This document shows positions 56,179-64,000 of a stretch of DNA of 64,000 bases, piece by piece. The number at the start of each line of letters is the position of its first letter. Within the stretch, counting starts at the first letter, position 1. The notes under the pieces are model-generated. The model was not told the DNA's origin and made no database searches. It saw only the letters and a list, made by a program, of their open reading frames with translations. The position numbers were made by a program, and so were the translations under genes. Source of the DNA: Agarophyton chilense (taxonomy: Eukaryota > Rhodophyta > Florideophyceae > Gracilariales > Gracilariaceae); NCBI GenBank assembly GCA_030374765.1, contig JARGXX010000068.1:3596001-3660000 (forward strand), read 5' to 3'.

Positions 56179-57123
56179 TTAGAGCCCAAAAACTGCAAGG
56201 CATTCCTTTTCTGAAACTGAATACTTCTTCTCAGCTGCGTTCAGCGATCTTGACCAGAAACCAATCGGTTTGCGTTCACCATCAGGTTGTGTTTGAAAAA
56301 GGGCACACCCTACTTGATACTCGCTAGAGTCGGTATCCACTGAGTATGGCAGGTTGGGGATGGGCAGCGCCAAGACTGGGGCTGTAATAATCTTTGTCTT
56401 CAGCGTGTCGAACGCTTCCACTTCAGCTTGTCTGAATTGTTCCAGCTGTACTGGTTGTTCTTTACGCAGCTTTGCGTTGAGTGGTGCCGCTATATGCGAG
56501 TATCGCGGCACTAATCGTCGGTAGACGTTGCAAAAGCCGAGGAAAGAACGCAATTGTTTCTGTGTCGACGGAGGTTGTACTTCGCGGAGAGCCGCTGTTT
56601 GTGCCTCTTGAATGGCAAGCTGTCCCGGCTTGATCACATGTCCTAAGTACCGGACGGTGCCAGCGAACCATTCGCATTTCTTAAACTTCAAGGTGATAAC
56701 TTCGCTCTGTAGTGCTTTGAGGATCTCCTCGACATGCCGTAAAGGGCTTTCCACATCCTGGAAAAAGATGATCACATCGTCCAAATAGACTAAACAAGTC
56801 TTCCACTTGTATCTTGAGAGCAAGATGTCCAGAGTACGCTGGAAAGTAGCCGGTGCATTCGTTAAGCCAAAGGGCATCCTTTTGAATCGGTAGAGACCGG
56901 CGTGACACGCAAATGCGGTTTTGTCTTGGTCTTCTTCCGCTACAGGCACCTGCCAATAGCCAGAGTTGGCGTCCAACGTGGTGAACACGTTCGCTTCTCC
57001 TAAGCTGTCAATACATTCGTCCATTCGAGGCAACGGGTATGTATCTCGAACTGTAACTGCGTTCAGTTTTCGATAATCGATACAGATTCGTAAAGAACCA
57101 TCAGGTTTCGGAACCAGCACCAA
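56179..57123 (-). pseudogene. E3 reverse transcriptase
   Basis: MVLVPKPDGSLRICIDYRKL, VFTTLDANSGYWQVPVAEED (first catalytic Asp), RMPFGLTNAPATFQRTLDIL and CLVYLDDVIIF (YLDD) are all intact over 314 open codons. RNase H begins with SVDTDSSEYQVGCALFQTQP. The frame breaks at LAVFGL* through a small insertion, after which RNase H continues in another frame. Confidence 0.93.
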
Positions 57124-57156
57124 CTGGTGAGGCCCAAGCAGATTAGGCTGCTTCGA

Positions 57157-57693
57157 TTACTCCTTCTTCCAGCATTTTGCCGACATTCTCCTCCTCGATT
57201 TGGCGAGTTCGCGGTACCGCTCTGTAGGGGGTGGTCGGGAGATGGGTCGTGACCCTGGGACCAAATCAATGTGTTGTTTCGTAGAGGAGATCTCTCCTGG
57301 TTTTCCACTCCACATGGATGTATACTTCTTCAGCATAGACCTGATCTTCGTTCTGTAGTGTTCCGCCACATGTACTAAGTCTAGCTCATCGACCAGGCCC
57401 TCTGGATCCTTTGCCGTTTGCAATTGATCTCCAGACGGAGTTTGCAGTTCTTCGTCTGTGTCACCGACATGGATTAATCCCAATACTTCTGCAGTATAAA
57501 TATGAGTAGGGACCACCACTGTGGGATGAGGCAAAGCTGTCGCAACAACCTGATTCTTCGGTATCTGATAATCGTTATCGGTGAAGTTACTCACTAGTAT
57601 CCAAAAGGGGCTACCAGGATCAACCTGAACAATGCCGTTAGCGACTAGCAATCCACGGGATTCGTACATCCGAGTATTCGGTTGAATTACCAC
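57157..57693 (-). pseudogene. E3 protease-RT linker
   Basis: ESRGLLVANGIVQVDPGSPF, ILVSNFTDNDYQIPKNQVVA, and KKYTSMWSGKPGEISSTKQH IDLVPGSRPI (in two parts) lead to RT. Ends at a stop in the frame that should enter RT at about 57130; a 1-2 bp shift. Confidence 0.8.
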
Positions 57694-57723
57694 GAGTCCG
57701 TGTCGTTCTGTTCTTACTGGAAC

Positions 57724-58428
57724 TCAAGTTTGGGTTTGCGCCTTCAGCATGGCACTCTTCGCTACTCGAATCCTCGGCGAGACACGTCCTCGGGCTTTCC
57801 CGGATTGCATAGATGGTGGAAGTGGAGGCGCTTCGGGGCAAAGACGCATTGGCTTGCGAACAATTGGTACCATTGGTCCATCATCTAGTTTGACTAGTTT
57901 TCTTCGCGGGCGAATGGCTTCGACAAACTTGTCGCAATAATCACATCCCAGTACCGCTGGTGCAGCTAACGTCTTATAGAAGATGAAGTCGACTACGACT
58001 ACAAAGCGTCCCAAACGCACCACGAGTCGAACTGTTCCCAGTGTCTTCACAGCATTTTTGTTGGCATCCCGGATGTCCGGTAAAGGACCGTATCGAATAC
58101 TTTCTAAGTCAGCAGGAGCGAGCTCTGATTCCCGTATAAAGTTCGGACCAGCACCTGTGCCCAGGATATTCAATCGACGAGATAACAGATTCCTGTCAGA
58201 GCCGATGTCGGCATAGACCTTATAGTTTCTTTTAGACATTACCACGAGGTAATTTTCCCGTTTTGACGGGCAAGTATAACGTCTCCAAGGACGATGTAAC
58301 TCACAGTCCAACTGTACTCGCTTTCCGTCCGGCAGATTGATTCCGTACGGCGGAAATTTCTGAGGCCTCAAGAGAATCTTGGGCTTCCAAGCGCGGGAGC
58401 AGGGAGGCGAGCTCTTCCTGGTCAGCAC
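57724..58428 (-). pseudogene. E3 retropepsin
   Basis: The active-site block reads VYADIGSDRNLLS, with DIG for the usual DTG, followed by GTGAGPNFIRE. The flap-side strand VVDFIFYKTLAAPAVLGCDY with LGCDY is the second family landmark. The Thr-to-Ile change may reduce activity. The region after 57900 is a basic linker. Confidence 0.8.
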
Positions 58429-58469
58429 TACGGGATCGACAAGTGCCGACCCCCTAGGGGCTCCCTCAC

Positions 58470-58808
58470 TTAGTTTTCCGGTTGCACCGGCTTATTCGCC
58501 TCACAGGTGCCTCTTCCTACTGGGGTTCCGAGTTGTAACACTTCAGAATTCTGAGCAACCGGCTTGTCCGTCCGGCGCATTGGTGTCTGAGAAAACCAAC
58601 TTTTGGCTTTCCAATACATGCGCGCCGGTACGCGGCTCCTTTCCTCTTCTGAGAGTGCTTCATAATTCGTCATGATACGACTCAGATCCTTTGCAGGAAG
58701 CGTGCATTCTGCACTCAAATGGTGTTTCCCATAACATGAATAACATATCAAACACTCACGAAGGTTGGTCAAAATAGGTTGTGAACGGTATGCCGTGCGA
58801 GTATCCAC
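58470..58808 (-). pseudogene. E3 gag zinc knuckle
   Basis: CYSCYGKHHLSAEC is a complete C-x2-C-x4-H-x4-C knuckle, the nucleic-acid-binding end of gag, followed by SRIMTNYEALSEEERSRVPA. It is in a different frame from the rest of gag. Confidence 0.9.
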
Positions 58809-58963
58809 CTATCCGGGTTTCCCGTTCTTTAAACCTCCTTGTGGAGGCATCGTGTAGGGGCGGTACAGAGGGCGACGGCCCGCCATAGCCATTAGGATTT
58901 CCTCGTCCTGAGACTCCGAGTGTGGGAGATCTACTGTAGGTACAGAAGAGTCCGTATATTCCA

Positions 58964-60623
58964 TTAAATGGACCGCCTCCTCATGCGAGTCACTCCCTTT
59001 GGGTGCCAACGACGAATCTCGCGAGTAAACTGGAGATTACAGATGTAGCAGTTTTCTGCGCTGATTAACTCTGGCGGAGATCTTTTCCTTACCCATTGAG
59101 GTTCCGAAAGCCACTGAACTACGGGGCTACCACGCGCTCTGGCCGCGTCTCCTTCAGCTTTCGCAAATTGGACTAACTTCAAAAAGGAGACTCTTCCATG
59201 CTTCTCTCGATATCGAGCTACCAACGACTTGATGCTCAGGTCCAGCCCATCGATGTACAAGGTAATCTTGTCCTCCGTTGAGTGGACGTTTCCACAGCGG
59301 ACTGAAGCTTTCTTAAGCCTTGAGCTGTACTCAGCTTCGCCCTCCTCAAATTTTTGGGTCACATCCCTTAGGTTCTGGATCGCTTGAAGTATCGCGTTTG
59401 AAGTCGCGTAACTGCGCAGCAAATACTGCACCGCCTCTGGCCATGAGGTAACGCCGCCTTCATCGGCTGTCAATGATCCGCATACGGAACGATATTGCTT
59501 TTAAAGCAAAATCCTTCAGGAAGTGTGGTAAAGACACAAATGCCTGTGTTTCTTTCATCTCTAGAGTGTCTGCTTCGGCAACGAATCGAGTGAGAAACTC
59601 TTTAACGGGGATGGGGGTTTTCCCATCAAATGTTAAATCATTAAGGCCGATTTTCAATCGTTTGATGTGATCCTTCACCTTCGCGGTTTCGCGTCCTGAG
59701 CGCTTCTTGCTCTTCACCTTCAGACGGTAGTACCTGTAGTTCAGGACCTTCCGATAAAGCGGATTAGTGCACGGGAGCACCTTCAATCCTCTGTAAGGTG
59801 AGCCTTTTTTTCTCATTAACCACGAAGACGTGTTCTTCTTCCGAGATCGGGCCCTTCGATGACCATCGTCACTGCCGTCGTCATCTGACGTATCTGAATC
59901 ATCAAAATCATCAGTACTGGAACTGAAACCCTCCGTACTTGACGATTCATCACTCGAATCACGTGCGGACTTCCGCTTCTTACGTCGTGACTTCGACTTC
60001 TTCGAACGAGCTTCCTCCAAAGGAGCTCCTTCCTCTTCCAGCACGACTGGTTTAGCAGCAGTCTGCGCATGAAATGCCGCCTCCAGGCGTTCTAAGTGAG
60101 GGTTAACTCGAGTGAGGACTCCCTCTACATCCACGGTTAAGCCGGGTAGGGCATCGGGCGTATTCCCGTACCTCTCCAGTAGATGGTTCAAATCCTCACG
60201 TAGTGTTTTCACTGATGCAGAGACCTGCTTCCCATTGTCTTGACGAACGAGTGCTTGGTGCGCACTGCGTAGTTCTTCGACATCAACGATAAGAGCAGCG
60301 ATCTGCGATTCCAACGCAACCATGCGCACACGAGAAGCGCTTGACTCAGACTTGAGACGACGCACTTCCCTGCGCAAATCATCCTCTTTTTGAGATCCGA
60401 CGACCTCAGGGTCAACTACGGCTTCTGTGGTGGGCATGACTGCCGCTGCCACAGGGGCCGGTACATCCGAGAGATCTCGTTCATCATTCACCGAGCGTGA
60501 GCGCGACATCGCTTGACGATACAACCGCTCTCCGGCTTCAACAGATGAGGCGAGCCTTGGTTTCGGGGGTGGTCCCGCAGGACCGAGGCGACCAGTACTC
60601 GACTGGCTTCGGGTCTTCGGCAT
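58964..60623 (-). pseudogene. E3 gag, capsid region
   Basis: Starts at ATG 60623 (MPKTRSQSSTGRLGPAGPPP). A coiled coil (DDLRREVRRLKSESSASRVR) is followed by a basic/Ser-rich block (KSKSRRKKRKSARDSS) and by LTFDGKTPIPVKEFLTRF, the capsid start. Near 59470 the frame shifts to SWPEAVQYLLRSYATSNAIL, QKFEEGEAEYSSRLKKASVR, CGNVHSTEDKITLYIDGLDL, the retrotransposon gag core. Ends at 58964. Confidence 0.85.
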
Positions 60624-60815
60624 GCTAGACCAAACCTGAGTCCAGGTGCGAACCAAATGGTGTCTTCGACTTCTCGACCACGTGTTCAACCACGATGAAT
60701 TCCGCAATTGCCGGAGGTGGTTTGATAAACAATAACGGTAGTGATTCCACTTCTTCCAAGTATCGATATCGATTCCACGTTCCAGGAACGAATTGTTCAG
60801 TGCAGCTGACCACAA

Positions 60816-60836
60816 TGGTTCTAAGTCGGGAGACCA
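60816..60836 (-). other. Primer binding site of E3
   Basis: On the minus strand TGGTCTCCCGACTTAGAACC..., two bases after the 5' LTR. Complementary to a tRNA 3' end whose T-arm would read GGTTCTAAGTC. Differs at two positions from the E5 primer site. Confidence 0.8.
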
Positions 60837-60838
60837 CT

Positions 60839-61505
60839 TGTAGTATCCACTCTAACGGAGAGAGCAGACACCTGCGACAGCGTTCGGACTGCCGATGGGT
60901 CGCTTGCGGCGAAGGAAAAGGGGTGGTAGAGCTACAACACCAGCGAGCTGGACGTGGGGTGTAAGGCCACTACTCGCCAGCGAGGGTGAACAGTGCAACT
61001 GTAAAACGTTGATGGAACGTAGGTACGAGATGGCTCGGGAAGTGGTTGGGGGCTGACTATCTATTATAGCTCGTCCGGATCTCCGGTTAAGGAATCCTAA
61101 GCGAGGAACAGAATAGTCATGATGCCCATGTTGTCTCCTTTACTTGGAGTCGGCGCTCACCTCTGGTACACTATATACTGTGTGCCAGGGTGAGTGCCCA
61201 AATAAATATATAAATAATACCCAGTGGTCAGCCACTTAGCCAAACCACTGTATGGGTATGGTCCCTAATGGACGTCTAGCTACAAAGGGTAGTAAAGCCT
61301 GCCACGTGAATCGCCACTACATGCGCCGTTGCAAGCCAGTCCACTAGTGATACCACGTGTTCCGCTAATGTACCCTGCCTCCTGGCATCCTACGCGGTGT
61401 GCCGTTTCATATTACAAGTTTGATGACATCACTCACTTATGAGTTCCAACCGCGACTTCGCGAAAAACCATCCCATCGGATTCCCCGACATAGTAGAATA
61501 CTACA
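60839..61505 (-). repeat. 5' LTR of E3
   Basis: 667 bp with the same ends as 39777-40443 and 6658-7324. The primer site lies on its left; the right flank GATAT is the target duplication. Confidence 0.92.
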
Positions 61506-61660
61506 GATATTCCTTGGACAACGGCAAAGTGTAGGGCGAAAATGTAGGGCGAATTAGGACGCACAACCAAGCGTACAGACCTATGAAAGGGGTATCCACA
61601 CTGGATAAGCGAAATAAAGATGGGTAAAAGCAACCCTATACAGGGCGTTGTACTGACTTA
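61506..61660 (-). pseudogene. E4 gag, 5' part beyond E3
   Basis: Minus-strand frame open from a stop at 61658: PIFISLIQCGYPFHRSVRLV, RPNSPYIFALHFAVVQGI, meeting the E3 target duplication. It continues in frame at 39776. No ATG is present, so the true start is eroded or further right. Confidence 0.65.
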
Positions 61661-62321
61661 AACACAGGAAAACCAAAAAAAGAAATAAAAACACGAATAA
61701 CAATGGTACAGTGACGCCTGAGCTTCCCGAAGGGATAGATTAGCCAAACTGGTTGCGGTTCCTGCCGTTAAGAGACGGAGACTCTCGTAGGCGACATAAT
61801 CTAGAGCCAAGCACTCGGTTACCATTTACTTGGTGGTAGCGATGGCGGTGAAGCATTCGCTTAAGTTTATTCTAGACAGTGGACTACACGTGTAGACTAT
61901 AGTAGTGCAAACCAATCCTGGTCCATACACGTATCATGTGTGTAACCCAGCCTTGCACGTCCACCGGTCCACTACGGTATTACTGTATAGACTCAACTAA
62001 CATACCTTCTAAGGTGGCTAAAATACTAAAAACCAGTATTACTCATAAAATCGTTGATGTGGTCCCCGATATATCGGATGCCATATGAATGGTGCCCCGA
62101 CCGGTTATACGCGCAGGCGTTGCACTCACGTCCCCCGAATTGGTCATGGGACGTCGACATGTAGGACAGAGCACCGCTCGTGTCCATGCCATAAGGGTGC
62201 CGATGATCACGAGGTTCTGACCCTGAAGGCAAGATTGGGCTTAACCAATAGGCTCAATTACGGCCAGGCTCCCGGGAAGGTGTGAGGAAATTTGTACTTC
62301 GCCGCGACAGTCGAGTCCTAT
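61661..62321. other. Unassigned stretch between E4 and the E5 3' LTR
   Basis: The 5' LTR of E4 and the remaining pol of E5 are expected here but not recognised. A-rich at 61668-61695. Confidence 0.4.
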
Positions 62322-62332
62322 GGAGAAAGAAA
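62322..62332 (+). other. Polypurine tract before the right E5-family LTR
   Basis: GGAGAAAGAAA abuts TGTGAAGAAG; supports a 3' LTR of a + strand element. Confidence 0.65.
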
Positions 62333-62778
62333 TGTGAAGAAGCAACGAAAACGGTTGAGTTCTGTAAGCCTCCAGGGCCTGAGGTATCTTACAGACGCCA
62401 CGTGGAGAGGCCGACCTCAGCTAGACATATTTAGAGAATTGTTTTATTTTATTTAGTGTAATAGAATAGCCTTACAGTGCAAAGGAGATCCCAGCGCCTC
62501 GCCATTGAAATTGACTTGGCTCGAGTGACGTTTCCCCCTTAGAATCGGATAGGCTTCATAAGGAAACTAAATTACCCCCTTTGGTACATTAGTTCCACCA
62601 ATTGATATTCAAGATATCATTTCCGTAGCTCTGACCTGTAGGACTACGCAGTAAACGCCCGCACATTGCACCAAGTACTCTGGAAGTACCGCCGTCAAAG
62701 AAACGAACCTTAGGACCCGTTCTACCGCGCTACATCAGATTAAGACCAGTACGCTGACCCGCCAGTCATTGGGTTACA
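62333..62778 (+). repeat. 3' LTR of E5 (or of a second family member)
   Basis: TGTGAAGAAGCAACG ... TTGGGTTACA, 446 bp, same length and orientation as 32078-32523. Flanks AGAAA / AGAAC match at four of five positions, which would also fit a solo LTR; the upstream purine tract favours a 3' LTR. Confidence 0.75.
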
Positions 62779-63231
62779 AGAACGCCCAACTGCAGCATTT
62801 AAGGGTTATAAATGAGACGTGAGGTTTGAAAGCCGGAACAAAGGAGCATAGTTAGTAAACGTTTCATAACTTATGACATGAGCAGCACAATTGTCTAACA
62901 CAGATACTGCAGTACGACCTTGTAGGTCACTGTTATTGTTTTGCCCTCTCACAGTTTGCAACCAAAACGATCGTGTGTTACAAGCATTGTTTTGGCTTTG
63001 ATAAAAAATATTAAGGTCTCTCATGCAATCGAAATGTCTTGAAAAACTACTTGGTATCTTAGACTTCTTAATAATGACGAGTGGTTCCTTATCGCCATTG
63101 ACTTACACTGTCAGAAAAGATCTAGTGCTGTCTTTAATTCGCACATATGTTTTCGGGCGGTCAACGTTAACTGTTCGACTAGGAAATGATTGCAATAAAA
63201 TACCGACTCCATCACTGTTTACAGTGTAGTG
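62779..63231. other. Stretch with unclear ORF
   Basis: A minus-strand frame (63024-62806) reads TAVSVLDNCAAHVISYETFT, faintly like a copia protease region, but there is no other copia sequence beside it. Confidence 0.3.
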
Positions 63232-64000
63232 TAAAGTCTGTTTCAAAATCATATCCCTCCCGCAAATTTTCCAAAAATCGACGTTTTGGCTACAGTAAAC
63301 CTAACAAAATCAGTGTGAAAAATTTTTCAAGTAAATATACTGTTTCAAAAACATAACCTTTATTGCACCCTTTTTATTCTAAAGCGAGTTCGGTAGTTTA
63401 GTTTTACCCCTTTAGCTTGTATAACACTTATACAACTCTTTGGCATTGATTCTATAAAAGGATTGATAGGATTAGAGTCAATCTTTTCCCAGCAATCTTT
63501 GATACAATTTTTTTAATCAAAAACGGTATCCAATTGCCTTCCTTGCTCATAAACCATTCGGGCCAACATTCCCCAAATGTTTTCGATAGGGTTGAGGTCA
63601 GGAGAGCGCACAGGCCATTCCATAACCGACATATTTAGACTATTGAACCACTGTTTCGTAGAATTAGACGTATGCACAGGTGCATTATCTTGCTGAAAAA
63701 TGAATTCTTCTCCGTGCATACAGTACGAAAAAGGTAGAAGATAGTTTTCTAGAACCTCAGCATACTTCTCAGAGTTCATTTGTTCATTTCAGTTTCAACA
63801 AAAGCCATATCAGTTGCTCTTTTCGTAGAAGTTCCAGCCCAAACCATTACTGATGCGGTTTCTGCATTCCTGAGAACAAATTCTTGCTTTTCTTTCGTAG
63901 GTCATGCCAATAAAATTTATAGAAATCTGGACCATTAAGTTTAAACTTTTTTCGTGGTAAAAGACAAAATTATTCCATTCCGTTTCCCAATAATCCATTG
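63232..64000 (-). mobile_element. Tc1/mariner transposon, left part
   Basis: Runs off the right edge. The gene is on the minus strand; its 3' end and the transposon end are at the left. Two 20-bp direct repeats (63237-63256 and 63339-63358, TCTGTTTCAAAATCATATCC / ACTGTTTCAAAAACATAACC) lie in the terminal region, 102 bp apart, as in IR/DR-type Tc1 elements. Confidence 0.7.
63370..63998 (-). pseudogene. Tc1-like transposase, C-terminal part
   Basis: FIFQQDNAPVHTSNSTKQWF carries the second catalytic Asp, and VRSPDLNPIENIWGMLARMV the last Asp/Glu pair, both typical of Tc1 DDE transposases that cut and paste at TA. Upstream (63998-63810) NNFVFYHEKSLNL matches the FSDEKRFNL block, but the first catalytic Asp is His. 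A stop at 63513 splits the end, which continues KNCIKDCWEKIDSNPINPFI and ESMPKSCISVIQAKG. A frameshift lies near 63790. Confidence 0.88.

Larger units (their letters stand above)
39777..61505 (-). mobile_element. Ty3/gypsy chromodomain element E3 with an 11-kb insertion
   Basis: 5' LTR (60839-61505), primer site, gag, protease, RT, RNase H, integrase, chromodomain, [block X], purine-rich repeats, aORF on the opposite strand, polypurine tract, 3' LTR (39777-40443). Both LTRs are 667 bp and differ at only a few positions. Flanks GAGAT (39772-39776) and GATAT (61506-61510) are a 5-bp target duplication with one change. Without X the element is about 10.7 kb. Catalytic motifs of RT and integrase are intact, so it was active rather recently; single stops and frameshifts now disable it. 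Confidence 0.9.
33157..61660 (-). mobile_element. Ty3/gypsy chromodomain element E4, split by E3
   Basis: From right to left on the minus strand: gag (61660-61506, then 39776-39282), protease, RT, RNase H, integrase, chromodomain, an ORF on the + strand, polypurine tract and 3' LTR (33157-33603). E3 occupies 39777-61505. Joining the flanks of E3 keeps the gag frame open (FAVVQGI to STESDID). No 5' LTR was found to the right. Catalytic residues in RT and integrase are lost. Confidence 0.82.
32078..62778 (+). mobile_element. Retrotransposon E5, outermost shell of the nest
   Basis: Two 446-bp LTRs in the same orientation lie 30 kb apart. The left one is followed by a primer site and an ORF; the right one is preceded by a polypurine tract. 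Everything between is E4 with E3 and X inside. The pol of E5 is not seen right of E4, so it was deleted, or the right LTR comes from a second element of the family. Outer flanks CCTAG and AGAAC do not match. Confidence 0.55.

Noticed and set aside
61661-62332. 5' LTR of E4
   Set aside because: No stretch resembles the reverse LTR of 33157-33603, and no primer site is present.
62806-63024. copia protease
   Set aside because: Only a faint resemblance and no neighbouring copia domains.
1-64000. CRISPR arrays, bacterial operons, rRNA genes
   Set aside because: No regularly spaced repeats of that kind, no rRNA motifs, and gene content is clearly eukaryotic.

Overview
The window looks like nuclear DNA of a eukaryote with a plastid, most likely a red alga. 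It is almost entirely layered, decaying transposable elements with a few broken host genes between them. Evidence for the lineage: a fragment of alpha-glucan water dikinase (GWD, starch phosphorylation), a fragment of FabI that resembles the cyanobacterial/red-algal plastid type, a two-domain NFU iron-sulfur protein fragment, and a histone H3 tail. No complete, undamaged host gene was found. The species cannot be named from the sequence.

Layout. 1-3816: 3' part of a Ty3/gypsy chromodomain element (E1, +) with its 3' LTR. 4094-9060: decayed Ty1/copia element (E6, +), hit by an unidentified insertion (about 5456-6245) and by a solo LTR with a clean 5-bp target duplication (6658-7324). 9.1-12 kb: no clear gene. 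12.0-13.6 kb: GWD pseudogene (-). 14.2-16.1 kb: large transposase-like ORF (-). 17.2-17.5 kb: CTAG-rich transposon end. 17.7-18.07 kb: histone H3 pseudogene (-). 20.0-22.6 kb: remnant of a chromodomain gypsy element (E2, -). 23.37-28.62 kb: a different gypsy lineage with 203-bp LTRs (E7, +). 28.6-32.1 kb: mostly unassigned.

32.1-62.8 kb is a nested stack. E5 (+) has its 5' LTR and primer site at 32.1 kb and a plausible 3' LTR at 62.3-62.8 kb. E4 (-, from 33157) interrupts the E5 ORF. E3 (-, 39777-61505) sits inside the gag frame of E4, which reads on across it, with a near-perfect 5-bp target duplication. An 11-kb block (X, 42636-53630) with inverted terminal repeats and TA on both flanks sits inside E3, between its chromodomain and its 3' region. 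X carries fragments of FabI, an mS34-like mitochondrial ribosomal protein, NFU, a second copia element, a Hook-like coiled-coil gene and a DNA-methyltransferase-like gene. 63.2-64 kb: Tc1/mariner transposase remnant (-).

Two things stand out. First, the chromodomain gypsy elements E1, E2 and E3 (probably also E4) share an extra ORF on the strand opposite pol, between a purine-rich tract and the 3' LTR; it encodes a conserved protein I do not recognise. Second, block X looks like a large TIR transposon with CTAG-rich subterminal repeats that has collected several host gene fragments. All coding copies are damaged, so frames were followed across stops and frameshifts; homologies were judged by eye without database searches.
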